A stretch of DNA of 64,000 nucleotides from Corythucha ciliata (GCA_038030265.1 CM075937.1:47596198-47660197), one strand, 5' to 3'. Numbered from the stretch's first letter, positions 1-11,590 are shown. The notes: generated by a model not told the origin, from the sequence alone. A program made the numbers and translations.

Positions 1-782
1 TCTTCAGCCTGCGAACGGACGACTCGACTGGGATACAGTGCGACACTCCATTGGCTTCGAAGACTGGGAACTCCAGGACCCACGACGATCCGGAACTACT
101 ACAGCGACGACGCAGTCTTCCCGAAGCGAAGGATCGCTCACCAAAAATTACGCCGTACGGGAAAACGTCCAGCGGTCAATTGAGACGACTCTTGACCGCT
201 GGCGCCGTCACACCCTGCCGAGGCATCAACGGGCAAAGCCTATTGGGAACCTTTCTCACCCCTCAGTGATTCGATCCTGACCGGTTGGTAGAAGGCTGAC
301 CCTGATCGAGGCCTCTTACCCCGTTTTTTTCTCTCGACCAGTGGTGCGGATAACCTTGCGGGAACCTTCCAAGCTCGACATCTGTTAAGAAGACTCCGGA
401 AGCTTGATGAAGGGAAACCCTATCGTGGACCTGACCGCTGGCTAGACCGTTGAGAAGACTCCGGTCACCTTTTCTATTCGTTCCCTCAACCTCGGTGGAG
501 CTTGATAGATATTACGGGGCTTAGCGACATTTGTGTCTGCCCCAGTCCGAACCTTTCCCCGTCCTTGCCGAACCCGGCGAAGAAGACGACACCGGAATGG
601 ACGGTGCCGATCAAGGACCGGTCAACGCCATCGGTCAACTCCGATCACCAAGGAACGCTAACGGGGACAGTTAGCCCGACAGTCGGCCCATAGCGCTGAG
701 GGACGCTAACCGACAAGGCCAGCGGACAACGCAGCGACACCACGACCAGAGGATCTGGGAACAGCGCAAAGGGACGCTACCG
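1..782 (+). mobile_element. LTR fragment (copy 1) of a 412/mdg1-like element
   Basis: From about 168 to 782 the sequence repeats, with a few indels, the LTR at 47093-47692 (shared blocks include the start GGGAAAACGTCCAGCGG and the end GAAGGGACGCTACC). The repeat stops at 782, where the second copy continues for another 200 bases to its primer site, so this copy is truncated. Bases 1-167 are not in the second copy; they may be the internal 3' region of the element, which would make this a 3' LTR. That is inference: no polypurine tract is evident. The short open frames here are not recognisable proteins. Confidence 0.65.
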
Positions 783-802
783 CCTAAAATGGGGGTCAAG
801 AC

Positions 803-1340
803 GGAAAGTCAAAACGTACAAAAACTGACTGCGGTACGTTGTTTGGTGTGCCTAAAGGTATGACATATTAAAAGTCCTTGCCCCTAGTGATGGCGCAAAG
901 GTCTCTTATTTTGGTTTTATGACTTTATCTCGGAAGGGGTTGGTTTTTTACAGCATGTATGCGTATACAAAAGTATAGCTCACACAATTTCATACATATT
1001 TTATTCCTAGGGGTTTTTACCGTCTGTTACCGTTAGTAAGATATATGAACTCGAAACAACTGTTCTATACCTACGTTTATCTTGCTAACGGTTTGAAATG
1101 GCCAAAAAACCATGGGATAATAAAAAGTAGAGAATTTTTTGAGCTTTAATTTTGTATACGCATAAATGTTTTGAAAGACCAACCCCCACTAAGATATAGG
1201 CAAAAAACCATAAATAAGGACCTTTGACCCTTCCCCCTCCCCTTTTGCGCCAACCCTAGGTTCAAGGACTTTTAGTATGTTATACAACTAGGCATCCCAA
1301 ATAATGTGGCACAGTCGGTTTTTGTACGTTTTGACTTTCC
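803..1340. mobile_element. Fold-back DNA element, arms ~250 bp
   Basis: The ends are near-perfect inverted repeats: GGAAAGTCAAAACGTAC at 803 and its complement ending at 1340. Similarity continues inward (for example AAAAGTCCTTG near 870 against CAAGGACTTTT near 1264; ATGCGTATACAAAA near 960 against its complement near 1155), so almost the whole 538 bp folds on itself. No long open frame is present, which indicates a non-autonomous element. No clear target duplication was found. Confidence 0.7.
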
Positions 1341-1369
1341 ACCTAGAATCATTCATTGACTGGACTATT

Positions 1370-1487
1370 ACAGGGTGTTTCAGGAGGAATGTGCAATACT
1401 TTGCTATGTTGTAGTAAGCACCTGGACGCACTGAAAATACCATATGAACATATGGTCGAAAGTTGTTACCTTACGAAATATCGGCAT
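1370..1487 (-). repeat. Dispersed repeat with ACAGGGTGTTTC end
   Basis: This 118-bp segment is the reverse complement of 7699-7824, with few differences (shared blocks: GTTTCAGGAGGAA, GCACCTGGACGCAC, CATATGAACATATGGTCGAAAG). An ACAGGGTGTTTC terminus is common at the ends of arthropod interspersed repeats, but the class cannot be settled from two fragments. Confidence 0.6.
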
Positions 1488-1699
1488 TCACGCTCTTCGT
1501 GACTTTTTTACACAAACAGCGGATTCACAGCTCGCAATTCAAGTTTAGGCAAAAACTAATGACTGATTCGGAAAGAGCAGAAAATGTCCTTCTCGAATCT
1601 GTCATTAGAATGGGGTTTCGGAGTTAATTTGAACATGTAATCTGCATGCAAACACAGGAAAAATAAAACGCCAAAAATAGCAGGTGAATTTCAAGGTGG

Positions 1700-2166
1700 C
1701 GTACGTCAGCTGTTTTATGGTCTAATGAGTGTGTACCGCCGGATGGGTCTGGGTTCAGGGAGTCGACAAAGAGTAACAAAGAGGTACCTTTACCCCGTGA
1801 TGTACATTTATTATTTACAGTCTGACTCACCTTTCCCCGGGCCTGCGGTAGCGTGTACACGAGCTGGCACGAAGGCTGGTCGCGAGGCTTCGGCCCCCCC
1901 TGCACGGATGTGCGTCCCTGACTCTAAGCTGTCCCCTCGACTCTGTCCCCCCTGGGTTTTTATACTAAACCCCCGAGGACATGTTTGTAAAATCCTAAGT
2001 GGTGTGGATAACAAGCAGTTTCCTCAAGGATTTGTTGACGCTATCGGGTCATTCTCTCCCGCTCGTCCCTGAGCTCGCCGGGTTCATTCACCGAGCGGTG
2101 AACAATTTCCCGGACCGAGCTCCTTTTCTCTATCGCTTAACATAACGCCCTTTTTAGGGCGTTACA
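1700..2166 (-). mobile_element. 3' LTR of the Gypsy element (pol at 2162-3889)
   Basis: On the minus strand the LTR begins TGTAACGCCC right after a purine-rich tract (GGAGGTGGGGG, 2168-2180), the expected polypurine primer position. It contains a TATA-like box (GTATAAAAACC, near 1955-1965) and an AATAAA signal (1806-1811). Its first bases form a hairpin: TAACGCCC (2143-2150) pairs with GGGCGTTA (2157-2164). The far end is not fixed because no second LTR is in the window; 1700 is approximate. Confidence 0.55.
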
Positions 2167-3889
2167 TCACCCCCACCTCCACGGCGCTGCGTCCCGCCAG
2201 CGCACAAACAGCCTGCTCCACCTTGTGTGCCCGGCCGGGAGTGTACTCTATTTTATAATCGTATTCCTCTAACACCATGGCCCACCGCATCAGTCGCGAG
2301 TTTGTGTCCTTGTGCCCCGCCAACCAGCGAAGCGCTGAGTGATCGGAACGAATCGTAAAATGGCGACCAAACAAATAGCACCGAAAAAACTTGACGCCGA
2401 ACACGACGGCCAGCAACTCCAACTCCATCGCCGTGTAACGCGTCTCAGGGTCATTCAATTGCCGTGACGCATACCCTATGGGGTGCTCCCCATCGTCAAA
2501 TGCCTGCGAAAGCACCACCCCCAGCCCCTTGAGCGAAGCGTCAGTCGTTAAAACGAATTCTCGCCCAAAGTCCGGGTATCTCAACACAGACTCCGACACC
2601 AACGCCCCTTTTAACCTATCAAACGCTCCCTGACACGCCTCCGACGACACAAAGGGACAATTTTTCTTCGTAAGGGCCGTGATCGGCGCTGATATTGCCG
2701 CGAAATTGTCCACAAAACGCATATAAAACGAGCACAGCCCCACAAAAGACCGCACTTCCGTCAAGGTTCTCGGTGGTGGAAAACCACGAATCGCCTCCAA
2801 ACGTGTCTGTAGGGGCCGAATCCCCTCTGCACTGACCTTGTGCCCCAAAAACTCTACCTCCCGGGCCGCAAACGTACACTTCGCCAATTGTGGTGTCAAT
2901 CCTGCCTTTCTTACCACCTCAAACATGTCACTGAGGGCTTTCAAGTGGTCTGCCATTGTAGGCGAAAACAATATAATATCGTCCAGATAGGCCAACGCCC
3001 TACCTGGCCCCATCTGATCGATAAGCGCCCCCGCCAGCCGTTGAAACGTCGCTGGAATTCCCTGGAGCCCATACGGTAAACGAGTCGCACAAAATTGCCC
3101 GAAGGGCGTCGAAAAAGCCGTTTTCTCTTGACTCGACTCCTCCACTTCGACTTGGTGGTACCCCGAATTCAAGTCAAGGCTCGTAAAAACCTGGGCTGAC
3201 GATAGACTATCGAGCACCTCGTCAATCCGCGGCATTGGCCAGAACTGAGGCCTGGTCACCGCGTTCAACCCTCGAAAATCGATCACCATCCGCAGCTTAC
3301 TAAAGCCTTCAGGAGATTTTTTTGCCACCAACATCGCCGGCGAGCACCAAGGAGAAGTGGAGGGCCGTATCACCCCTAGCTCTAAACTCTCCTTCACAAT
3401 CGCCTCCATGGCCTCCCGATGTGCTACCGGAACGCGGTACGGCCTCTTACGCACAGGGACCGCATCCCCGGTGTCAATGGAATGCTTAATTACCCCCGTA
3501 CAACCTAACCTCTCACCTTCTCCCTTGTAGGAGAAAATATCCTCAAACTGCCCCAGCAGGTCAAACAGGGCGGACTTATCGGGTTCAGTGACGAGACCTA
3601 TCAATTTTTCCAGCAACCCCCTAAACACCTGATGCCTTTCCGCCTCCTCTGTCTCCACCCGAGCGACCACGGCGTCATTCTTCCCCGTCTCCACTGACAT
3701 GGCGACCAAGGCCCCCACTGCCTGGTCCCGACAAATCGTAAGGGGGGCACGGCTATAGTTCAACACCGAGGCAATCGTACGGCCACCCTCGACCGCCACG
3801 ATAGCCCTCGCCACAAGCGCCCCTTCCAACCCACGCGGTAGCAACAAAAATTCACCTCTTTCTCGCCCCTGGCCCTCTCTTTGGTGCAC
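2162..3889 (-). pseudogene. Ty3/Gypsy pol fragment: linker, reverse transcriptase, RNase H
   Basis: Open frame of 575 codons. Residues ~20-65 resemble the protease-RT linker (LPRGLEGALVAR, NYSRAP). RT follows with RMVIDFRGLN, LDLNSGYHQ, the catalytic box AYLDDI and LGHKVSAEGI; then the Gypsy RNase H with TTDASLKGLG, MELELLAV and RSDHSALRWL. The C-terminal RNase H box reads KVEQAVCALA where an Asp-Ala-Leu-Ser type motif is usual, so the last catalytic Asp seems lost. There is no integrase: the stop codon (2162-2164) lies inside the first bases of the LTR. The linker continues upstream to about 3960 in another frame (VVVPP), implying a frameshift near 3890, and then meets the tandem array at 3963. 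Gag and protease are missing. RT assignment is firm; the element is defective. Confidence 0.9.
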
Positions 3890-3962
3890 CCTCGCACCAA
3901 CAGAGGTAACATGGCCAAACTAAAGGGCGGAACCACTACCGACTCTTCTACTACCGCGCGAA

Positions 3963-5480
3963 GGTGCTTTTTCTCAATTTTAGCCGCGAATTTATTTCTC
4001 CATTTCAGACGCGCATCACCGCATTTCCTCAATTTTAGCCGTAAATTAGTGGATTTTCTCAAGCTGATCCGCGATTTATCGTTTTTCTCCGTTTCAGCGG
4101 CGAATAAGCGCTTCTTGCCCACTTTAGCCGTGAATTACTGAATCTTTAACTGCGAATGAGCTCTTCCTCTACATTTTAGACGGCAATTAGTGGTTTGTCT
4201 CAGTTTTAGCCACGAGTTAACGTTTTATTTCTATAATTTTAGCGTTTTTCTTCACTTCTTAGTCATGCGAATTAGCGCTTGTCATTTCAGCCGCAAGTTA
4301 TCTCGTTTCCTTAGTTCTAGCAGAGAATTAGCGTTTGGTTTTCTTCGTTTCACGCCTGAATCACCGCTTTTTCTCAATTTCAGCTTCGTTCTGGAGGATT
4401 TGCGTTTATCTTCATTTCAGCTCCGCGAATGAGCGCCTTTTGTTACAATGACCGTGAATCAACGCAATTTCCCAATTTTAGCCGGGAATTAGCGTCTGTA
4501 TCAGTTTTAGCCGTGAACAAAGCGGAATTGCCAAATGTATCTTTGAAATTTAGCTTCACATTAGCGCTTGCTTGTGCCGAGAAGTAGCGTATTTCTCCAT
4601 TTTAGCTGCTGATAAGCGCTTTCTGCCAAAATTAGCCACGAATTAAATATTTAATTTTCTTCCTTTTAGTTGCAAATGAGCATTTTACATCAATTTTAGA
4701 TGGGAATTAGCGGTTTGTCCCAGTTTTAGCCGTGAATAAGCGGCTTTTCAATCACTTGTATCCGTGAATATTAGCTTTTTTTCTCAACTTTTACCGCGAT
4801 CTAAGCGCTTTTTCTCATTTTTTAGTCGCAAACTATTTCTCAATTTTAGCCACGAATTACCACGTTTCCTTAATTTTAGCCAAGTTGTTTCGCGAATTGG
4901 CTTATTTCTCCATTTTAGTTGTGAATGAGCGTTTGAATTAGTAGATTTTCTCAGTTTTAGCCGCGAATTACGTGGCTTTCTCGATTTTAGCCGTGAACTA
5001 GCGATTTTTCTCAATTGCGCTTTTTTTTGTTGTTGCCTCGAGAAAACCACGAATTTTTCGTTTTCAAAAATTAATTGTTGAGCCAGGTGAGCGATGGACT
5101 TCAGCTTTTTCTCAATTTTCGCCACATATTAGTGATTTTTTTCATTTTCAGCCACGGATTAGTGATTTATTTTCGTTTTCTACTATGAGTCAACGCTTTT
5201 CTGCTATCGCTCAAAGACGCTATTTGATTTTAGCGTTTTTTTTTTTCAACGTTCTCCCGCGTACTTGCCCAAAGAGTAGCACATTAGAACGCTTTCTCAA
5301 TTTCTTCTGCCTTATAGACCTACCGGTATTTGTAGTTGGCGTTTTTTCACTGGTTTGTCCGCGAAGTTGCCTTCAGATAATTATCTCGAATTGGAGTATT
5401 TTTCCTAATTTAAGTGGCAAATGATCGCTTGTTCTCAATATTTGCCGCTAATCATCGCTTTGAAACCTAAAAATCATTTT
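3963..5480 (+). repeat. Degenerate ~30-bp tandem array, family A
   Basis: Dozens of diverged units with core TTAGCCGCGAATTAGCG followed by a T-rich spacer ending CTCAATT; the period is about 30 bp and varies. The core is nearly palindromic around AATT. Open frames through it are by-products of the repeat and code for nothing recognisable. The array starts exactly where the Gypsy linker breaks off. Related arrays occur at 23745, 34187, 38490, 42306, 42540, 50440 and 58600, in both orientations. Confidence 0.85.
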
Positions 5481-5711
5481 TTTTTTCACCTATTTATGCT
5501 TTTTGGTGACCCCCCCCCCCTCAATGAATGGTGGCCTCACCATAACTAGATCGCCCATTCGTCGTGAAATCATCATTCTGTGCAGATCCCCCTTCAACAG
5601 TCGCCCTTTGGTATGTGCAAGGTATTGGAAGAAATCTCTGGAATGACTATCAACAAATTTTTGGCGGACGCCATCTTCTTAGGGGGGGTTTAAACCCCCA
5701 AAACCCACCCC

Positions 5712-6098
5712 GCAGATCCGCCACTGCTTAGGCCTTAGGGGGGGTCGAAGCAAAAATTTTCTCCTCCCTGGTAGGAGGGGAGAGATTGCACACCGCCAGT
5801 CAAACAGAAAGATATAGTAGCCACTTCTCCTGATTTTTCGGGTTTCTTTTCCTGGAAGAATGAAATCAAAATCTTCGGTTGGGAGGGGGGGGGGTCCTTT
5901 ACCCAGCCAGTGGTTTCATATGAATTTTCCCGCTTCTTTATTTGTAGCGATGTGATAACTGTCGATTCACATTTATAATTGCATTCATTTTCTTACCTCT
6001 ATTTTTCATTTTTTGTATTTCTTTCTTATTTTATACTATTATACTGACCTTAAGGGGGGGTTTTGTCCCCCATCCCCCCACCGTGGATCGGCCACTAC
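5712..6098 (-). mobile_element. MITE, second copy of the 22638-23042 family
   Basis: Read on the minus strand, the segment from AGTGGCCGATCCACGG (~6098) through a TCATTTTC- and TTATTT-rich middle to a TCGACCCCCCC stretch and GCAGTGGCGGATC repeats the element at 22638-23042. Shared blocks include GAAAAGAAACCCGAAAAATC and TTTGATTTCATTCTTCC. The terminal sequences are of the CAGTGGCGGATC type, though the left end looks rearranged. There is no coding capacity. Confidence 0.55.
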
Positions 6099-6099
6099 C

Positions 6100-7297
6100 C
6101 GTGGGCTATGTCGACCAGGGCGAACTGGGGAAATGGCGATCAGTCGGCCACTCATAAGAGCGGTTGTTGGGGAGGGGGTTTGCGGATTGTGAATTTCGCC
6201 CAGAGGTTCATTCAATTTTAGCCTGGAGAGCCCGCCTGGGAGAATACTGTGCCGAGCAGTTCAGTTCTCATGCTCATGGGGAAGGAGCGTTTCTCATGAG
6301 GGACGGATGATGCAGTGAGGAAATAGACAATGAAGATGAAGGACTGCCAGACACATGCAACACCAGGTTACCGGCCCGTTAGTGACTGTCACCGGACGTA
6401 CTGACTGCCCACGGTGTGGACCACGCGAAAGTGGGCGTTCTCAGGTGAGACTGTGGGTGGCGGACGGGTACTCTGAAAAGAGAATAGAGTTTCACTCTGC
6501 ATTGGCATCCAAGTACGACAATGAATACTGGACTGGATGTGAAACTGGAAGTTGATGCCGGAATTGAACTGGAGGGGCCCAGGAATCAGGATTCGAAAAG
6601 CTTGTTGTATGTCCTCTATGAATTCGAGAGTTTGCTCACTACTCCACAACACAATAAACTCGGGAGCAAAAATTAGAACTCAATAGTTCTGTTCCAACGA
6701 GAACGAGGTGTTTCGAATATGTTCGGAAAAGAAATTTAAGATTATTACATTTTATTGGCTGTTCTCATGGGAACTCTGCTCCGAACATGTTCCAAACACC
6801 TTGCCAGAACAAACACCTATTCACTCAATTGATGACAACTACGAACAAATGCAAGTGCTGGGCTCAATCAGCTAAACTGCCAACAAATCATGAGACGAGA
6901 AAGCCCGAGAAAGCTATATAAAAAAGTTTGAAAAATAGGTTCTTCAATTCACTCCCACACTGACCCAATGTTGCGCAACATGAATCAGAGAATCCCATTT
7001 CCGTTGGGATGCAAAAATATTCAAAAATACTAACCCGCAACACATGATATTCTAGACACAAAGAGTCGACTCTGCCCCGACTCACGCGATATTCATTTCT
7101 AGACACAAAGAATCAACTCAAAGAGTCTCAGTGTGGACTAGAATCTAGACAAAAGAATAAAAAAAAAGAATCTGCAACACATGATATTCAAGCAAAAAAG
7201 AATCGACTCTGCCCCGACTCTTTCGGGATTCATTGTGTGTGCTAGGCTTTAGTTTATACATTTATTTCAGATGAGGTTCAAGGTACGAACGAATCTT
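6100..7297. other. Unassigned spacer
   Basis: No gene, tandem array or terminal repeat was recognised. It includes a small A-family-like unit near 6213 and a short imperfect duplication around 7060-7200 (TGATATTC, CAAAGAATCGACTC, CTCTGCCCCGACTC). Open frames up to 87 codons have no recognisable motif. Confidence 0.4.
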
Positions 7298-7695
7298 AAG
7301 CCTGGTCCAGACGCTACGTTTTGCACAACGTTTTAAGTTGCACAGTTTTAAGACGGAATGAAGACGTTGCGTCTAGACGGTACAGTTTTCTTTAGTACGT
7401 GCAGTATTTTTCGCTCAGTTTTGTGTGATATCGCCATGGAGGAGGTTCTCCTTTGGTCAATTTTTGCCTACTGTGTTGTTGAATCAGAAAACGGAGCAAG
7501 TGTCTACACGCAACGACATGTCCGTGCAGGTCACGGTTTTCAGAGCTCATAAGCTCAGTTATCGCTGGAACTGTGCAGTCTTCCCCAGGGACTCAAAACT
7601 GCACAGTTTTCCGGTCCATACGCAACGTTTTGTCTGCAACGTCTTGAACTGCGCAGGCAAGAGGTTGTGAAAAGCGTAGCGTCTGGACCAGGCTT
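7298..7695. mobile_element. MITE with 21-bp terminal inverted repeats
   Basis: The ends are perfect inverted repeats starting AAGCCTGGTCCAGACGCTAC (7298-7318 and 7675-7695). The 398-bp interior has further imperfect inverted blocks (CAACGTTTTAAG near 7326, CAACGTCTTGAAC near 7639) and no coding capacity. Flanks read TT/TTTA, possibly a TTA-type target duplication. Confidence 0.75.
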
Positions 7696-7698
7696 TAC

Positions 7699-7824
7699 AT
7701 GCCAATATTATCTCGTAAGGTAACCACTTTCGACCATATGTTCATATTTTATGGTATTTTTGGTGCGTCCAGGTGCGTACTACAACATGACAAAGTATTG
7801 CACTTTCCTCCTGAAACACCCTGT
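7699..7824 (+). repeat. Dispersed repeat, inverted copy of 1370-1487
   Basis: Reverse-complement match to 1370-1487 from ATGCCAATAT to GAAACACCCTGT. It begins three bases after the MITE ending at 7695, so one may have inserted beside the other. Confidence 0.6.
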
Positions 7825-8068
7825 ATATATTCCCCTGATACGAAGGATCAGAAATCTCCGCATTACACTGGGGAAAAATGGGCAACATCGTCGTTTTTGA
7901 CAAAATTTTGGATCCCAACGACTAGGAGAAGAGAATGTGTTGGGAGCTCGTCGAACAAGGAATTTTTAGCCAATATGAGTAACAAGGCGTGAGTTAATGG
8001 ATTTCAAGCGTTTTCTGGCGTGCTAATTGGGTTGAGAGATGGGCATTTCCAGGGGTGCTCGATGTCAC

Positions 8069-8442
8069 TCTCGAGAGCAATTTAGACCCTTTTCAAAGCC
8101 TCAATAACGACGTGGTAATTTTATGCATATTCATAGTCCAGTCAATAAAGGCGGATGTACACTGTTTCACTTTGGTTGATCAACTTGGATGATCACCCAA
8201 AGTGAAACAATGCAATATGAGTGTTGAACGGTGAGGCCTTGGGGAACCAAATATGTTTAAAAATGATGATTTTGCACCTTTTTGACAGCGTAATGCGTCC
8301 ATTTCTGATCGTACCAGGAGAGTATAATGCTCTGGGAGCTCGTCGCCGGAAGACGTACTCCACGCGGTTTGTTATTCATGTGCATTGAATTACCACGTCG
8401 TTATTAAGCTTTTGAAACAGGGCCAAACTGCTCTCGAGAGTT
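8069..8442. mobile_element. Inverted-repeat element
   Basis: Left arm (~8069-8122, ACTCTCGAGAGC to AATAACGACGTGGTAATT) and right arm (~8388-8442) are inverted copies with a few mismatches. Inside, at about 8158-8207, a second inverted pair (TGTTTCACTTTGG and CCAAAGTGAAACA) surrounds TTGATCAACTTGGATGATCA. No coding capacity; probably a non-autonomous DNA element. Confidence 0.6.
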
Positions 8443-8546
8443 GAAACTCTTACACACAACCAATGAGGCGGCCACGTGGGGCCCATTCGAAGATGAGGAG
8501 AGACAATCCGTAATAGAATACCGCCGATTTTAGTTCCGCACATATT

Positions 8547-10359
8547 TTATTTAGTCGGTTCTGTTTCTGCTGTCTTTTCTGGTTCGCTTTCTGGCACTTT
8601 GTCCCAAGGTTGAACATCCGCCGAAGCTGGGAACAAGTAATAGATATTCGTGCCAACCATGACGGCGAAAGAGAGCCACATGGCCATTCGCCATTCCGAG
8701 AGGAACAACTGTATTTAGGGGAGAAAACAAATTAATTAAAACGGTGTGAACATTGTCATCCGAGTATGAACGGCGCGAACGTTGGGTGTCATCACGCCGA
8801 AAACATATGGTAGAATGACTCCTACGATGCCAGCGACCAGAGACGTCATCGCTCCTAGACTTCCAGCAAAATTCGGCGACAAGTCGATTGAATTGACTTT
8901 AAGACTACAATAGTAAAATCCCATTATTGCATTTCCAACTATTACAAGCGTCAGTGCCAAGACGCGATCACACCCGGAGTACACTGCCCCGATCATTCCA
9001 ATGGCAGGGACAGTTGAGGCTGAAAAATTGTTGAGAATTTTATATTGTAATTCCGTTTTTAATTTTGTGGCGCGTGCCACAAAACCTTGACTCATATTTA
9101 CACAGAGTCGTCCCGATTTTTCTACTCGTAAGTTTTGTTATCCATTTCTTCATTTCACACATTTGAAGTGCCCAACCGGAAAAAACGCTGATGGCCCAAA
9201 TCAAAATATAAATTCCGGCATTCGCGAAAGTGTTCTACTAAACTTAATTGTTTTTAGTCGGTTATTAGCCTTTAAAATTCTTCCGTTTTTACCGAATTTT
9301 ACCTTTTTCATATTCATGTGGAGCACAGATTTGAAAAATAGGGGCATGACAGTAACGAGAGCCGTGTAACCCCAATGATGACCAAAATTGCCCACTAATA
9401 ACGCCCAAAAAGGGTGACTTTTGAACAACGCTTTCCACGGAACTCGTTTCTTCACTTTCCCATGTGGCTTCATCCCCACAAATTTCTCCTTCTCCTTGTC
9501 CTTCAATGAAGGATGAGCGACGGGCGATTCATACACGGTGAACATAAACAGTATAGTCCATACGAATCCCAAGATTCCCATCACGTAAAAGATCCACTGC
9601 CAATGAAGACCCAGGACTCCCAGCAGAATGCCGGAGACGACACTTTGAATGGCGTTTCCCGCTAGTGACCCGGCGAACACGACCGCTCCCATGCAAGTTC
9701 TTTCATCGGAGGGCGCCCAATTGGCTACGAGAACGTGCATCGGGGAATAGACCATCGCCTATTTTGTAAAGAAGGAAATTCCCAGAACCTATAATCAATT
9801 TGAACCCAAAATTGCATTTCATTACCTGAAAAAGACCAATTATTATTCGTAAAGGCAAGAGCAATGGCCAATTCCCCAAGTAAATCGCCCCGGGAGTTAA
9901 AATCGTTAAAATCGCAGTCACTCCAGATCCAAGACTGATTATATTTCTAGTGATGAAATTACGATCAATTAAAATGCCTCTTGCGATGGAGGGGGGTAGG
10001 ATTATTACTTCGCGCCTATTATATCTGCAAACACACCGGATGGCACGATGTTAATCAAATAACCAATGAAAAACGAGGACAACAACAATCCTTGAGTTTG
10101 AGAGTTCCAATGAAATTCAGCTGTCTGAAGAACGACAATTAAAAATGAAACAAATAAATAAATAAAAACGTAAGAAAAACTCCTACTTTATTGGAACTCT
10201 TTTCTAAGTCGCCTGGACAGGCGTCTGGATCAACTTTTTTCTTGGGGACATCGGCCATTTGAGCGAGAGCAAATGAGAAACAATAGCGCATCGCGAAGGA
10301 GAAGACAAGTCCTAGGAATCCCATGATGATGACATAGAAGCGGTATCCTGATCCGCATG
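8547..10359 (-). CDS. SLC17-type anion transporter, copy A (first exon not found)
   Basis: Seven exons on the minus strand: 10187-10359, 10009-10124, 9826-9946, 9303-9758, 9102-9234, 8781-9019 and 8547-8708 (stop 8547-8549), with GT-AG introns of 62-82 bp. The joined frame gives about 465 residues. It has major facilitator features typical of SLC17: a first helix after ACGSGYRFYV, the loop EFHWNSQTQGLLLSSFF, GVFADI, a run of helices, HWQWIFYVMGILG, ESPVAHP, VPWKALFKSHPFWALL, GHHWGYTALVTVMPLFF, DLSPNFAGSLGAMTSL and FGVMTPN, ending with VQPWDK. Family members move organic anions, phosphate or glutamate across plasma or vesicle membranes; the substrate cannot be assigned. The first readable exon starts mid-codon, so a short N-terminal exon is missing; it may lie upstream in the TE-rich region. 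AATAAA (8546-8551) overlaps the stop codon. No in-frame stop or splice-site damage was seen. Confidence 0.88.
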
Positions 10360-10958
10360 CTTGAAAATGACAAAAAAAAAAAAATTTTTTTTACACGACT
10401 GATTTTCCCCCTCATGAACATATTTTCCAACCTGGCGCTACTGTGCATTTCTGCATGAGCGCAAGTCAAAGGTATTCACTCCAAAAATCGTTTGAACGGC
10501 TCACTTTTAGGAAAACATCAATTTTCGTTATTTTTCGACCTGGAATATTTGTAATTGTAACTATGGCAAAACATGAGGAACGTAAACATATGAACATAAT
10601 TTACAGAGGGGAGTTGACAACTTTTCTGACAGTCACTTTCTAGGAATAAACCAGCGATTTGGGCGTTAAATTGATGGCTTATTGGTAGTTGAACAGCTAC
10701 TTATTTGTCTAAAAAAAAAAAAAAAAAAAAAATGGGGGGGGGGCAAGAAGCCGATTCAAGGAGTAGTCAGTTCTACAGGTTCATTTCAGTTCAGTAGAAA
10801 GAGAGAGAAGCCGATAGGTAAATTTTTATTTGCGTTTTCCCCTTTTATTCCTTTTTTTGCCTTTCTTTTTTATAAATACCTAGTAGGTGTTCTGTAAATA
10901 ATTAATAAGAAGTTTCGCATTTTAATTTAAATTTTTGTTCGATTCTCTGAATTGAAAA
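10360..10958. other. 5' flank / intron of SLC17 copy A
   Basis: An AG acceptor after a T-rich tract (minus strand, 10360-10390) shows that an upstream exon should exist, but none could be recognised here. The stretch contains an A21 tract followed by G8 (10711-10742), probably an old retroposed tail. No gene was recognised. Confidence 0.4.
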
Positions 10959-11590
10959 TGGATGGGAAAAAGGACCCTCCAGATATTCACGACCCAGGAC
11001 CGGGTCATACAAATGCGGGTACAGACGAGATTATGGATATTACTCTTACCAAACCACCCTCACAACCCCCCATCCAACCCAACTAACTCAAAAAGGAAAA
11101 GAAAATTCGAATAAATCACACAGCAATAAGAGCGAAGAAAGAAAAAAGTTTATACCGTATCAATATGAACCCATTGATAAGGGTCCATTCATTGTTTTTC
11201 TAGAGGGCGAGGGAGAAGGAAACGGCATAACTCGAATACATCCAATGTCCTTGGGTAAATTAATTTTCTGCTCGCATCCCGAAATAAAAAACTCAATAAA
11301 TGACGTCAAAAAAATTGGGAGAAACAGGGTTAAGGCAACCCTATCAAATAGAGAAAGTGCCAACTTGCTTATAAACTCTCCCAAAGTTGCAGAAAAGAGG
11401 ATAAAAGCGTACGCGCCACCATACATTATGCACCGACAAGGAATTATAAGAGGAGTCTGCCATGACCTCTCAGAAGAGAACATTATAGAAAACATCGAAA
11501 TCCCTCATTATGCACCAATTAAGGCATAGAGATAAAAATGAATGGAGATAGCTTCCCAACTAACAATTCGACTTCGGTAGTACTTCGCGT
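10959..11590 (+). pseudogene. ORF1 (gag-like) remnant of an I/R1-type non-LTR retrotransposon
   Basis: An ATG at 10959 opens a frame (MDGKKDPPDIHDPG) that shifts once near 11070. The main part (to the stop at 11527-11529) contains PYQYEPIDKGPFIVFLEG, VKKIGRNRVKATLS, ESANLLIN, YAPPYIMHRQGIIRGV and HDLSEENII. This order (GRN..., AN.LL, yiP....R.GII) matches the conserved region of ORF1 proteins of insect I/R1/LOA-type elements, which bind element RNA. After several stops another frame from 11538 (PTNNSTSVVLRV) fits the next conserved block. The protein is broken and has lost its zinc knuckles. Family assignment is from motif memory and moderate. Confidence 0.6.

Noticed and set aside
2143..2164. 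Rho-independent-type terminator hairpin
   Set aside because: The stem is the end of an LTR in an animal genome; a bacterial terminator reading is not appropriate.
4784..5125. Long lysine/arginine-rich open frames in family A arrays
   Set aside because: They follow the tandem repeat on both strands, with no start context or domain; repeat by-products.
5500..5515. Poly-C and poly-G runs as functional G-quadruplex sites
   Set aside because: They are single homopolymer runs within MITE-like sequence, common throughout the window; no clustered G-tract pattern was established.
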